This document shows, in pieces, positions 16,733-26,191 of a stretch of DNA of 64,000 nucleotides. A model generated the notes under the pieces. That model was given only the letters and a program-made list of their open reading frames with translations, did no database searches and was not told the origin of the DNA. The translations under genes were made by a program, and so were the position numbers. Position 1 is the stretch's first letter. Each line of letters starts with the position of its first letter. This DNA comes from DATJLY01 sp035532935 (GTDB lineage Bacteria > Pseudomonadota > Alphaproteobacteria > ATCC43930 > CGMCC-115725): assembly GCA_035532935.1 (NCBI GenBank), contig DATKQE010000008.1, forward strand, positions 62,001 through 126,000, given 5' to 3'.

Positions 16733-18367
16733 CTATGGCTCGAGCGCGCGTGCCTGGTCGCGCAGCATGAATTTCTGGATCTTGCCGGTCGAGGTCTTGG
16801 GCAGCGGGCCGAACACCACGGTCTTCGGCACCTTGAAATGGGCCATGTTGTCGCGGCAGAACGCAATGATGTCCGCGTCGGTTGCGCTTGCACCCGGCTT
16901 GAGCATGACGAAGGCGCAAGGGCTTTCGCCCCATTGCGCGTCGGGCCGCGCCACCACCGCCGCCTCCATCACCGCCGGATGGCGATACAACACCTCCTCG
17001 ATCTCGAGCGAGGAGATGTTCTCGCCGCCCGAGATGATGATGTCCTTGGAGCGGTCCTTGACCTCAACATAGCCGTCGCCATGCATGACGCCGAGATCGC
17101 CGGTATGGAACCAGCCGTCGGCGAACGCGGCCGCGGTCGCGTCCGGGTTCTTGAGATAGCCCTTCATCACCGTGTTCGAGCGCAGCATCAGCTCGCCGAT
17201 GGTGGCGCCGTCGGCGGGCACGTCCCGCATCGTCTGCGGATCGACGACGCGGACGCCGGCGAGCGTCGGAGAGGCGACGCCCTGGCGCGCCATCATGGCG
17301 GTGCGTCCCTCGAGCGGCAGCGCGTCCCAATCCGCCTGCCAGGCGCAGAACGTCGCTGGCCCATAGGATTCGGTGAGGCCGTAGAGATGGGTGACGCGGA
17401 AGCCCATGCGCTCCATGTTGGCGATCACCGTAGTGGGCGGTGCCGCGCCCCCCGTCGCGACCTCGATGACGCGATCGAACCGGCGCTTCACCGATTCCGG
17501 CGCGTGGACCAGCATGTTGAGCACGATCGGCGCGCCGCACAGATGGGTCACCCCATGGGAAGCGATCGCGGCGAAGATCTGTGCCGGCTCGACGCGGCGC
17601 AGACAGATATGCGTGCCGGCCGCCGCCGTCACCGCCCAGGGATAGGTCCAGCCGTTGCAGTGGAACATCGGCAGGGTCCAGAGATAGACCGTGCCGGGCG
17701 TGAGGCCAAAGGCCATGATATTGCCGATCGCGTTCAGGAACGCGCCGCGATGGTGATAGACTACGCCCTTGGGGTTGCCGGTCGTGCCGGAGGTGTAATT
17801 GAGGGCGATCGCCTGCCACTCGTCCGCGGGCGGCGCCCATTCGGCCTCGGGCTCGCCGGTCGCGAGGAAGGATTCATAATCCATTTCGCCCAGCAGCTCC
17901 CCACCGGCATGCAGCGGATCGTCGATGTCGATGACGGTTGGCCGCCGCACGAGGGCGTCGAGCGCGGCACGGATGGTCGGCGAGAACTCGCGATCGGTGA
18001 TCAGCACCTTGCTCTCGGCATGGCCGAGGATGAAGGCGATGGTGCGCGCATCGAGACGGTAGTTGAGCGCATTGAGCACTGCACCCGCCATGGCGACGCC
18101 GTAATGTGCCTCGAGCAGGGCGGGCACGTTGGGCGCCATCACCGACACCGTGTCGCCCGGGCCGACCCCGCGCCGGCGCAGCGCATCAGCGAGTCGCCGG
18201 CAGCGGGCATAGAATTCGCGATAGGTGAAGCTCTCGCCGCCGTGGACGACCGCGAGCTTGGCCGGATAAATCGCCGCGGCGCGCGCGAGAAAGGACAGCG
18301 GCGTGAGCGGCACGTAATTGGCCGCGCCGCGCGCGAGATGGGATGCGTCGTAGATGTCGCCGGCCAT
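16733..18367 (-). CDS. Acyl-CoA synthetase (AMP-forming, ANL superfamily)
   Basis: 544 residues from the ATG at 18367 (MAGDIYD), with AAGGGGAAAG upstream. The motifs are complete: phosphate-binding YTSGTTGNPKGVVYHH near residue 178, YGLTESYGP near 312, WFHTGDLGVMHGDGYVEVKDR near 410, GGENISS, and the C-terminal catalytic Lys in PKTSTGKIQK near 522. It activates a carboxylic acid to the CoA thioester via an acyl-adenylate; medium- or long-chain fatty acids are the usual substrates of this branch. First gene of the leftward operon with SDR, kinase-like and DUF6285 genes, divergent from the DsbA-like gene. Confidence 0.92.
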   Translation of the reverse strand: MAGDIYDASHLARGAANYVPLTPLSFLARAAAIYPAKLAVVHGGESFTYREFYARCRRLADALRRRGVGPGDTVSVMAPNVPALLEAHYGVAMAGAVLNALNYRLDARTIAFILGHAESKVLITDREFSPTIRAALDALVRRPTVIDIDDPLHAGGELLGEMDYESFLATGEPEAEWAPPADEWQAIALNYTSGTTGNPKGVVYHHRGAFLNAIGNIMAFGLTPGTVYLWTLPMFHCNGWTYPWAVTAAAGTHICLRRVEPAQIFAAIASHGVTHLCGAPIVLNMLVHAPESVKRRFDRVIEVATGGAAPPTTVIANMERMGFRVTHLYGLTESYGPATFCAWQADWDALPLEGRTAMMARQGVASPTLAGVRVVDPQTMRDVPADGATIGELMLRSNTVMKGYLKNPDATAAAFADGWFHTGDLGVMHGDGYVEVKDRSKDIIISGGENISSLEIEEVLYRHPAVMEAAVVARPDAQWGESPCAFVMLKPGASATDADIIAFCRDNMAHFKVPKTVVFGPLPKTSTGKIQKFMLRDQARALEP

Positions 18368-18465
18368 GTCTTTCCCCTTCCGGCCCATCCTCGTGCGCGC
18401 GCACCGGAAGCGTCAAGACCGGCATCGTGCTAGCATGGCGGTCGGCGGTCCGGAGAGGCGCGCTC

Positions 18466-19116
18466 ATGCGCATCGATATCGTGCTCGACGTCATCTGTCC
18501 GTGGTGCTTCATCGGCAAGCGCCGGCTCGAGCAAGCGCTGGCGGCGCGGCCGGGGATCGCGCCGGAGCTCGCCTGGCATCCGTTCCAGCTCAACCCCGAC
18601 ATGCCGAGCGAAGGCATGGCACGGCAGGATTATCTCGTGGCCAAGTTCGGCGGACCCAAGCACGCCGCCCGCATCGACCAGTCCATCTGCGATGCCGGGG
18701 CCACAGTCGGCATCGCCTTCGCCTTCGAGCGCATTCACCGCACGCCCAACACGCGCGAGGCCCATCGCCTCATCGGCCATGCCCAGGCCGAGGACCGGGC
18801 CGACGCTCTCGTCGAGGCGCTGTTCCGAGCCTATTTCCTCGACGGCAGCGATATCGGCGACCGTGCCATGCTGGTCGCGATCGCCGCGAGATGCGGCCTC
18901 GATCGCGCTGCGACCGCGCGCTTTCTCGATGGCAGCGCCGGTCTCGCCGATGTCGCGGCCCAGGACCGCGGCGCGCGCCGCCTCGGCATCACCGCCGTGC
19001 CCTGCTTCATCTTCGACGGCCAATATGCGATCTCGGGCGCGCAGGAGCCCGAATTCTTCCAGCCGCTCATCGACCTGGTCGAAAACGGCGCCGCCGTTTC
19101 GGCCGGCGCGGAATAG
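18466..19116 (+). CDS. DsbA family oxidoreductase (FrnE-like)
   Basis: 216 residues; ATG at 18466. The thioredoxin-fold active site C-P-W-C is at residues 11-14 (VICPWCFIGKRRLE), as in cytoplasmic FrnE-type DsbA-like proteins; no signal peptide. The helical insertion includes RIHRTPNTREAHRLI, and the cis-Pro loop is in ITAVPCFIFDGQYAISGAQ. It may act as a dithiol oxidoreductase or, less likely, an isomerase of the 2-hydroxychromene type. Convergent with mfd (40-bp gap). Confidence 0.9.
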   Translation: MRIDIVLDVICPWCFIGKRRLEQALAARPGIAPELAWHPFQLNPDMPSEGMARQDYLVAKFGGPKHAARIDQSICDAGATVGIAFAFERIHRTPNTREAHRLIGHAQAEDRADALVEALFRAYFLDGSDIGDRAMLVAIAARCGLDRAATARFLDGSAGLADVAAQDRGARRLGITAVPCFIFDGQYAISGAQEPEFFQPLIDLVENGAAVSAGAE

Positions 19117-19156
19117 CGAAAGCCTACACGCTCCACCGGTGACGCCGCCCCGCGCG

Positions 19157-22100
19157 TCACGACCGCGCGGGCACGCGCTCCTTCGTCTCCGCCGGCGCGG
19201 CCGCCGCGATGTCGGCGAGGCGCTTCAAGAGTGCGCTGATGCCGCGCAGACGCTCGGGCGCGGTCTCCCAGTTGCGCATCAGCACGAGGCGCTGGTCGGG
19301 CCGCAGCTTCGCCGTGGCATGGTTCTCGGCGATGAAGCGGACGAGGCCCGCGGGATTGGCGAAGCGGTTGTCGTGGAAGGCGATGACCGCACCTTTGGGG
19401 CCGGCCTCGATCTTCTCGACCCCGGCATCGCGGCACAGGCGCTTGATGGCGATGATCTCGAGCAGATTGTCGACCTCGTTCGGCAGCTTGCCGAAGCGGT
19501 CGATCAGCTCGGCCGCGAAGGCATCGATCTCGCGCCGGTCGACCAGCGCGGCGATGCGGCGATAGAGGCCCAGCCGCACATTGAGATCGCCGACATAGGT
19601 TTCGGGAATCAGCACGGGCGTGCCGATCGCGATCTGCGGCGTCCATTCCTCATGCGCCTCGCCGAGCGCGCCGACTCCGCTCCTGGCACTGGCGATCGCG
19701 TCCTCGAGGAGTTGCTGGTAGAGCTCGACGCCGACCTCGCGGATATGGCCAGACTGCTCCTCGCCGAGCAGGTTTCCGGCACCGCGAATGTCGAGATCGT
19801 GGCTCGCCAGCGTGAATCCCGCGCCGAGCTGGTCGAGCGTCTGCATCACTTCGAGGCGGCGCTTGGCCGTCTCGGTCAGCATCTTGCCGACCGGAAGCGT
19901 GAGATAGGCGTAGGCCCTGACCTTGCCGCGCCCGATGCGCCCACGCAGCTGATAGAGCTGTGCCAGCCCGAACATGTCGGCGCGATGGACGATGAGCGTA
20001 TTGGCGGTCGGAATGTCGAGCCCGGATTCGATGATGTTGGTGGAGAGCAGGATGTCGAAGGCGCGCTCGTCGAAGGCACCCATCACGGCTTCGAGCTCGG
20101 TCGGCGCCATCTTGCCGTGCGCGACCGCTACCTTGATCTCGGGCACCAGCTCGGTAAGAAGCTGGCGCACCTCGCCCAGATCGCTGATCCGAGGCACGAC
20201 GTAGAAGCATTGGCCGCCGCGGTGGCTCTCGCGCAGGATCGCCTCGCGGATGACGACAGGATCGTAGGGCATGACGAAGGTGCGCACCGCAAGCCGGTCC
20301 ACTGGCGGCGTGGCGATGACGCTCATCTCGCGCACGCCCGCCAGCGCCTGCTGCAGCGTGCGCGGGATCGGCGTCGCCGTCAGCGTCAGCACGTGGACAT
20401 TGGCCTTGATCTGCTTCAGCCGCTCCTTCTGCGCCACGCCGAAATGCTGCTCCTCGTCGATGACGAGCAGGCCCAGATGGTGGAACCGGATCGACTTCGC
20501 CAGCAGCGCATGGGTGCCGATCACGATGTCGATGCGGCCTTCGGCCAGAGCCTGCTTGATCTCGGCGGCGCGCTTGGCCGGAACGAGACGCGAGAGCTGC
20601 TCGATCCGTACCGGCAGGCCGGCGAAGCGATCGACGAAGCTGCGATAGTGCTGGCGCGCGAGCAGGGTCGTCGGCACGACCACCGCGACCTGCGTCCCGT
20701 CCATGGCGGCGATGAAGGCGGCGCGTAACGCCACCTCGGTCTTGCCGAAACCGACATCGCCGCAGACGAGACGGTCCATCGACCGGCCGGAGGCGATGTC
20801 GTCCAGCGTGTCGGCAATGGCGCGCTCCTGGTCCTCGGTCTCGGGATAGGGAAAACGCGCGGCGAATTCCTCGTAGAGCCCTTCGGGCGGCGGCATGACC
20901 TCGCCCTGGCGCAGATGCCGCTCGGCGGCCACCTGGATCAGCTCGGCGGCGATGTCCTTGATGCGCTTTTTGACCCGCGCCTTGCGCGCCTGCCAGGCGA
21001 CGCCGCCGAGCCGATCGAGCGGCACGTCGACATTCTCCGAGCCGTAGCGCGACAGCACCTCGATGTTCTCGACCGGCACATAGAGCTTGTCGTCGCCGGC
21101 ATAGGTGACGCGCAGGCAGTCATGCGGCGCGCCCGCCACTTCGAGCGTCTCGAGCCCGTCATAGCGGCCGATGCCGTGCTCGGCATGGACGACGAGGTCG
21201 CCGGGCGAGAGCGCCGCCACCTCGGCGATGAAGTCCTGGTAGTTGGCACGCCGCCGCGGCGGGCGCGACAGGCGCTCGCCCAGAATGTCCTGCTCGGTGA
21301 CGAGCGCGGTATCGGCGAAACGATATCCACGTTCGATCGCGAGCACGGCCAGCCCGACCCCGCCCAGGGGCACGCGGGCGAAATCCGTCCAGCTACCGAC
21401 CATGATCGGATCGGCGACGCCGCGGTCGCGCAGCAGCGATGCGAGGCGCTCGGCCGAGCCGGCGCTATAGGCCGCGATGAGGGTCCGTCGGCCGGCGTCC
21501 CGCTCGGCATGAATGTGGTCGCGCACTGCGTCGAACAGGTTGACGCCGGGACGAACCCGCGCGTCCGCGAAATCGTGCCCCGCCTGCGCGCCGGCATCGC
21601 AGGCAAGCTCGGTCTCGGCCGGAGCGGCAAAGCGGACGAAGCGGCCGACGCGGCGATGTGCCAGCGCGCGCTCCCACTGGGCCGCGTCGAGATAGAGCCG
21701 TTCCGGCGCCAGTGCGCGATAGACCGGCGCGCCCGCTCCGGCCCGCACCTCGCGGCGCGCGGCATAGAAATCGGCGATCGCCTCGATCCGGTCGCGCCGC
21801 ACCGCGTCGGTCTCGGCATCGAGCGTCACCGCTGCGCCGGGAAGGTAATCGAACACGGTCTCGAGCTGCTCGTAATAGAGCGGCAGCCAATGCTCCATCC
21901 CGACATAGCGCCGCCCCGCGCTCACCGCCGCGTAGAGCGGGTCGTCGTCGGCGACGGTGCCGAACTCCTCGCGGTAGCGGCTGCGAAAGCGATGGATCGC
22001 CGCGGCGTCGAGCAGCACCTCGCTTACCGGGCGCAGCTCGATGGCGTCGAGCGTGCCGGTACTGCGCTGGGTCAGCGGATCGAACGTGCGTATTCCCTCG

Positions 22101-22684
22101 GTCGCGTCGCCGAAGAAATCGAGCCGCACCGGCGCCGCCGCGCCCGAGGGAAAGAGATCGGCGATGCCGCCGCGGATGGCGAATTCACCGGGTTCGCGCA
22201 CGGTATCGGTGCGGACGTAGCCGTTGCGCTCGAGAAACGTGGTCAGCCGGTCGAGCGGCATCCGTCCGCCTACGCCCAGACGCAGCACCCGGTCGGCGAG
22301 AAGCTGGCGCGGCGGTACCCGCTGCATCGCGGCGTTGACGGTTGTCAGCACCACGAGCGGTGCGACGCTCCCGCCGGCGAGCCGCGTCAGCGTGTCGATG
22401 CGGCGGCTGACAATATCGCCATTGGGCGAGACGCGGTCGTAGGGCAGGCAATCCCATGCCGGCAGCGTCAGCACCTCGAGGCCCGGATGGAAGAACGCAA
22501 GCGCCGCCCGCGCGCGCGCCATGCTGCCGTCGTCACGGCAGACGTGGAGCAGCGACCCGACCACGCCGCGCGCGACCAGTCCGCCGATGACGAAGGCGTC
22601 ATGGCCCTCGGGCGCGCCGGCGATGGCGAGCGGCGCCGCCGGTGGCGGCGCATCGGGGGCGAAGAAGGCGTCGAGGGTGATCAC
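19157..22684 (-). CDS. mfd: Transcription-repair coupling factor Mfd
   Basis: 1175 residues, the normal size. Order: N-terminal UvrB-homology region, RNA polymerase-interacting domain (LSPGDLVVHAEHGIGRYDGLE near 490), then RecG-like translocase with GDVGFGKTEVALRAAF near 645, DEEQHFGV near 740, and SGLDIPTANTLIVHRADMFG with LYQLRGRIGRG near 910-935. It removes RNA polymerase stalled at lesions and recruits UvrA, which is also encoded here (49179-52034). The GTG start at 22684 overlaps the sdhE stop (GTGA), so the two are translationally coupled. Confidence 0.97.
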   Translation of the reverse strand: MITLDAFFAPDAPPPAAPLAIAGAPEGHDAFVIGGLVARGVVGSLLHVCRDDGSMARARAALAFFHPGLEVLTLPAWDCLPYDRVSPNGDIVSRRIDTLTRLAGGSVAPLVVLTTVNAAMQRVPPRQLLADRVLRLGVGGRMPLDRLTTFLERNGYVRTDTVREPGEFAIRGGIADLFPSGAAAPVRLDFFGDATEGIRTFDPLTQRSTGTLDAIELRPVSEVLLDAAAIHRFRSRYREEFGTVADDDPLYAAVSAGRRYVGMEHWLPLYYEQLETVFDYLPGAAVTLDAETDAVRRDRIEAIADFYAARREVRAGAGAPVYRALAPERLYLDAAQWERALAHRRVGRFVRFAAPAETELACDAGAQAGHDFADARVRPGVNLFDAVRDHIHAERDAGRRTLIAAYSAGSAERLASLLRDRGVADPIMVGSWTDFARVPLGGVGLAVLAIERGYRFADTALVTEQDILGERLSRPPRRRANYQDFIAEVAALSPGDLVVHAEHGIGRYDGLETLEVAGAPHDCLRVTYAGDDKLYVPVENIEVLSRYGSENVDVPLDRLGGVAWQARKARVKKRIKDIAAELIQVAAERHLRQGEVMPPPEGLYEEFAARFPYPETEDQERAIADTLDDIASGRSMDRLVCGDVGFGKTEVALRAAFIAAMDGTQVAVVVPTTLLARQHYRSFVDRFAGLPVRIEQLSRLVPAKRAAEIKQALAEGRIDIVIGTHALLAKSIRFHHLGLLVIDEEQHFGVAQKERLKQIKANVHVLTLTATPIPRTLQQALAGVREMSVIATPPVDRLAVRTFVMPYDPVVIREAILRESHRGGQCFYVVPRISDLGEVRQLLTELVPEIKVAVAHGKMAPTELEAVMGAFDERAFDILLSTNIIESGLDIPTANTLIVHRADMFGLAQLYQLRGRIGRGKVRAYAYLTLPVGKMLTETAKRRLEVMQTLDQLGAGFTLASHDLDIRGAGNLLGEEQSGHIREVGVELYQQLLEDAIASARSGVGALGEAHEEWTPQIAIGTPVLIPETYVGDLNVRLGLYRRIAALVDRREIDAFAAELIDRFGKLPNEVDNLLEIIAIKRLCRDAGVEKIEAGPKGAVIAFHDNRFANPAGLVRFIAENHATAKLRPDQRLVLMRNWETAPERLRGISALLKRLADIAAAAPAETKERVPARS

Positions 22685-22959
22685 GCGGATCTGGGGCGGA
22701 ATTTGGTCCTCATGATGAGGCGCAGGACGTCGCTGTCCTGCGCCTCAGTCGGCGGGACGCGGCCGGTGATCCAGTCATAGAGCGTGGCATCGTTCTCCTG
22801 GAGCAGCGCCTCGTAGCGATCGAGCTGGTGCGGCGTCAATGCCATGAGATGCTGCTCGGCAAAGGGTCCGAGCAGCAGGTCCGCCTCGCGCGTGCCGCGG
22901 TGCCAGCTGCGGAACAACAGCCGTTTGCGACGAATCTCCAACGCTTCGCTCATCCTCAT
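22681..22959 (-). CDS. sdhE: Succinate dehydrogenase assembly factor 2 (SdhE)
   Basis: 92 residues from the ATG at 22959 (a second ATG is at 22953), after AGGAAAGCGGG. It carries the family motif HRGTREADLLLGPFA near residue 17, the RGxxE signature needed to flavinylate SdhA, and the acidic/aromatic tail YEALLQENDATLYDWITG. The longer open frame upstream to 23109 is not coding-like. The sdhE-mfd pair next to recG is a common alphaproteobacterial arrangement; here an amidohydrolase gene lies between sdhE and recG. Confidence 0.93.
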   Translation of the reverse strand: MRMSEALEIRRKRLLFRSWHRGTREADLLLGPFAEQHLMALTPHQLDRYEALLQENDATLYDWITGRVPPTEAQDSDVLRLIMRTKFRPRSA

Positions 22960-23086
22960 CCCGCTTTCCTGCCCAATCTGTCCCGCCGACGCGACACGTT
23001 CAAGCCTCTGCCTTGGCGCGGCACCGGGATGACAGGGTTGCGTCTGCCTGATAGGGTCCCGGCATCCAACCCGGAGGAGGGGAACC

Positions 23087-24046
23087 ATGGCAACGAAGCG
23101 GCGCGTCATCGCGATCGAGGAACACTATCTCGATGCCGAAGTGAAGGCGCATTTCAGCGTCGAGGATGCGACCAAGCAGCCCTGGGTCGCCGAACGGCTC
23201 GAGAATCTCAGCAACCTGCGCATCAAGGAAATGGACGAATGCGGCATCGACGTGCAGGTGCTGTCGCACGGCGCGCCGTCGCTGCAAAGGTTGGATGCCG
23301 AGACCGCCGTCCGCCTGGCGCGCGGCGCCAATGACCGGCTGCACCAGGCGGTCCAGCGCCACCCGGAGCGCTTCGCCGCGTTCGCCGCCCTGCCCACCTC
23401 CGATCCCAAGGGCGCCGCCGACGAGCTCGAGCGCACGGTGACCAAATACGGCTTCAAGGGCGCGATGGTGCACGGCCTCACTAATGGCCTCTTCCTCGAC
23501 GACAAGCGCTTCTGGCCGATCTTCGAGCGCGCTCAGGCCTTGGACGTGCCGCTCTACATGCATCCCGCCAATCCCTCGCCGGCGGTGGCCGATGCCTATT
23601 ACAACGACTACGCCAAGGAGTTCCCGGGCATTCTTCGCGCCGGCTGGGGCTTCACCGTCGAGACCGCGACGCAGGGCATCCGCCTCGTGCTCAGTGGCGT
23701 GTTCGATGCCTATCCCCGCCTCAAGATCATCCTCGGCCATCTCGGCGAGGGCCTGCCGTTCATGCTGTGGCGGATCGATTCGGCGCTGTCGCGCGAAGGC
23801 AACAAGCCGCTCAAATTCCGCGAACTGTTCTGCGAGCATTTCTGGATCACGACGAGCGGCTTCTTTTCCAACCCCGCGCTGTTGTGCTGCGTGCAGGAGA
23901 TGGGCGTCGACCACATCATCTTCTCGGTCGATTATCCCTTCGTCCCCAACAAGCCGGCAACCGACTGGATCGAGACCATCCCGCTCTGTGCGGCGGATGT
24001 GGGCAAGATCCTGCACGGCAATGTCGAGCGCCTGCTGAAGCTCTGA
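23087..24046 (+). CDS. Amidohydrolase-2 family protein, resorcylate/ACMSD-decarboxylase type
   Basis: 319 residues; ATG at 23087 directly after GGAGGAGGGGAACC, one of the strongest ribosome sites in the window. N-terminal IAIEEHYLD resembles the EEH start of gamma-resorcylate decarboxylases. Also visible are VPLYMHPANPSP near 165, IILGHLGEGLPFMLWRID near 215, and IIFSVDYPFVPN near 282 with the conserved Asp. The length matches non-oxidative aromatic decarboxylases (about 320-330). It is inserted between the core genes sdhE and recG, which suggests acquisition. The substrate is likely a hydroxybenzoate-type acid but is not proven. Confidence 0.9.
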   Translation: MATKRRVIAIEEHYLDAEVKAHFSVEDATKQPWVAERLENLSNLRIKEMDECGIDVQVLSHGAPSLQRLDAETAVRLARGANDRLHQAVQRHPERFAAFAALPTSDPKGAADELERTVTKYGFKGAMVHGLTNGLFLDDKRFWPIFERAQALDVPLYMHPANPSPAVADAYYNDYAKEFPGILRAGWGFTVETATQGIRLVLSGVFDAYPRLKIILGHLGEGLPFMLWRIDSALSREGNKPLKFRELFCEHFWITTSGFFSNPALLCCVQEMGVDHIIFSVDYPFVPNKPATDWIETIPLCAADVGKILHGNVERLLKL

Positions 24047-24109
24047 GTTGCGCGCGCCGCTCCCCGCTCGCGTCGGGCGGAGAGCGGGCGCGGCGCGCGG
24101 CACCCGCCC

Positions 24110-26191
24110 TTGCGCCCCGAGATCCTGTTCCCGCTTTTCGCTCCGGTGACGAGCCTGCCGGGGGTGGGGCCGCGCTACGGCAAGCTGTTCGAGAAGCTCG
24201 CCGGGCCGCAGGTCGTCGATCTGCTCTGGCACCTGCCGGTCGACATCATCGACCGGCGCTTCACGCCCAAGGTCAAGGACGCGCCCGCCGGCGCGACCGC
24301 CACCATCCGGCTGACGGTTGATGCTCATCTGCCGGCGGCCAATCCGCGCCAGCCGTACCGCGTGCGCTGCCGCGACGAGACCGGGTTCCTGCACCTCGTG
24401 TTCTTTCACGTGAAGGGCGATTATCTCGATCGCCTGCTGCCGGTCGGCGCGGTGCGGGTGGTGAGCGGCCGCATAGAGTCGTTCAACAACCAACTCCAGA
24501 TCACCCATCCCGACCATATCGTCGCGCCCGAGGCGCTGGCGGGGCTGCGCCCGATCGAGCCGGTCTACGGCCTCACCGCGGGCGTGAGCCTGCGCCTCGT
24601 GCAGAAGGCGATCGATGCCGCGCTGGCGCGCGCGCCCGAGCTGGCGGAATGGGACGACGACGCCTATCGCGCGCGCAACCTCTGGCCGCCGTGGCGTGAG
24701 GCGCTCAAGGCGGCGCATGCGCCTGCGAGCGCCGCCGATCTCCTGCCGACCGTGCCGGCGCGCCAGCGCCTCGCCTTCGACGAGCTCTTGGCGAACCAGC
24801 TCGCGATCGCGCTGGTGCGGGCGCACCAGAAGCGGCTTCCCGGCCGCGCGCTCGGCGCCGCGGGACGGCTGCGGCGTGAGGTGGCCGCCGCCCTGCCCTT
24901 CGCGCTGACGTGCGGCCAAGAGCGGGCGCTCGCCGAGATCGTCGCCGACATGGCGGCGCCGTCGCGCATGCTGCGGCTGCTGCAGGGCGATGTCGGCAGC
25001 GGCAAGACGGTGGTGGCGCTGCTGGCGATGCTCGACGCCGTCGAGGTCGGCGCGCAGGCGGCGCTGATGGCACCGACCGAGTTGCTCGCGCGCCAGCATC
25101 AAGCGACGCTGGTGCAGTTCGCCGGCCCTGCCGGCGTCGCGATCGCGCTCCTGACCGGGCGCGAGAAGGGCCGCGCGCGGGCGGAGATCATCGAGCGCAT
25201 CGCCTCCGGTAGCGCCGGCATCGTCGTCGGCACGCATGCCCTGCTCGAACACGATGTGGTGTTCCACGATCTGGCGCTCGCGGTCATCGACGAGCAGCAC
25301 CGCTTCGGCGTCGAGCAGCGGGTCGAACTCGCCGCGAAGGGCCGCGCCGTCGACATCCTGGTGATGACGGCGACGCCCATTCCGCGCACGCTGATGCTCA
25401 CGGCCTATGGCGATCTCGATGCGTCCCGGCTCGAGGAGAAACCGGCCGGGCGCCGCGCCGTGACGACGCGCACGATTCCGGCGCAGCGGCTCGACGAGGT
25501 GATCGAGGCGGTGCGGCGCGCGCTCGGCGGCGGCGCCAAGATCTATTGGATCTGTCCGCTCGTCGCCGAATCCGAAGCGATCGACCTCGCCGCCGCGGTC
25601 GAGCGTCACGCGCAGCTCCGGGCGTTGTTCGGCGCCCGCGTCGGCCTCGTCCACGGCCAGATGAAGGGGGCGGAACGCGACCGCGCGATGGAAGGCTTCG
25701 CCCATGGCAGCATCGACCTCCTGGTGGCGACGACGGTGGTGGAGGTCGGGGTCGATGTGCCGGAAGCCACCGTGATGGTGATCGAGCACGCCGAACGCTT
25801 CGGCCTCGCGCAGCTGCATCAGCTCCGCGGCCGCATCGGCCGCTCCGACAAGCCGTCGGCCTGTCTCCTCGTCTACGCGGTACCGCTGACCGAGACGGCC
25901 AAGCAGCGGCTGTCGATCCTGCGCGAGAGCCAGGACGGCTTCCGCATCGCCGAGGAGGATTTGCGCCTGCGCGGCGCCGGCGAAGTGCTGGGCACGCGCC
26001 AGAGCGGCCTGCCGGCGCTCCGCTTGGCCGACCTTGCCGTCCATGGCGAGCTGCTCGAGGCGGCGCGCGAGGATGCGCGGCTCATTCTCGCACGCGATCC
26101 CGAACTCGAGAGCCCGCGCGGCAAGGCGCTACGCACACTCCTCTATCTCTTCGCCCGCGACCTTGCGGTGCGCTACCTGCGGTCGGGTTAG
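24110..26191 (+). CDS. recG: ATP-dependent DNA helicase RecG
   Basis: 693 residues with a TTG start at 24110, chosen because the protein then begins RPEILFPLFAPVTSLPGVGPR, the normal start of alphaproteobacterial RecG. An OB-fold wedge domain lies around residues 60-150; helicase motifs include LLQGDVGSGKTVVALLAM near 290, VIDEQHRFGVEQ near 390, MTATPIPRTLM and QLRGRIGRSDKPSACLL near 580. It remodels stalled replication forks and Holliday junctions. Its stop overlaps that of the convergent DUF502 gene by 4 bp. Confidence 0.96.
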   Translation: MRPEILFPLFAPVTSLPGVGPRYGKLFEKLAGPQVVDLLWHLPVDIIDRRFTPKVKDAPAGATATIRLTVDAHLPAANPRQPYRVRCRDETGFLHLVFFHVKGDYLDRLLPVGAVRVVSGRIESFNNQLQITHPDHIVAPEALAGLRPIEPVYGLTAGVSLRLVQKAIDAALARAPELAEWDDDAYRARNLWPPWREALKAAHAPASAADLLPTVPARQRLAFDELLANQLAIALVRAHQKRLPGRALGAAGRLRREVAAALPFALTCGQERALAEIVADMAAPSRMLRLLQGDVGSGKTVVALLAMLDAVEVGAQAALMAPTELLARQHQATLVQFAGPAGVAIALLTGREKGRARAEIIERIASGSAGIVVGTHALLEHDVVFHDLALAVIDEQHRFGVEQRVELAAKGRAVDILVMTATPIPRTLMLTAYGDLDASRLEEKPAGRRAVTTRTIPAQRLDEVIEAVRRALGGGAKIYWICPLVAESEAIDLAAAVERHAQLRALFGARVGLVHGQMKGAERDRAMEGFAHGSIDLLVATTVVEVGVDVPEATVMVIEHAERFGLAQLHQLRGRIGRSDKPSACLLVYAVPLTETAKQRLSILRESQDGFRIAEEDLRLRGAGEVLGTRQSGLPALRLADLAVHGELLEAAREDARLILARDPELESPRGKALRTLLYLFARDLAVRYLRSG

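Noticed and set aside
15983..18433. 816-residue plus-strand open frame
   Set aside because: Antisense shadow of the SDR and acyl-CoA ligase genes, whose motifs are complete; long antisense frames are expected at this GC content.
23000..26044. 1014-residue minus-strand open frame
   Set aside because: Antisense of the amidohydrolase and recG genes, both of which carry full motif sets.
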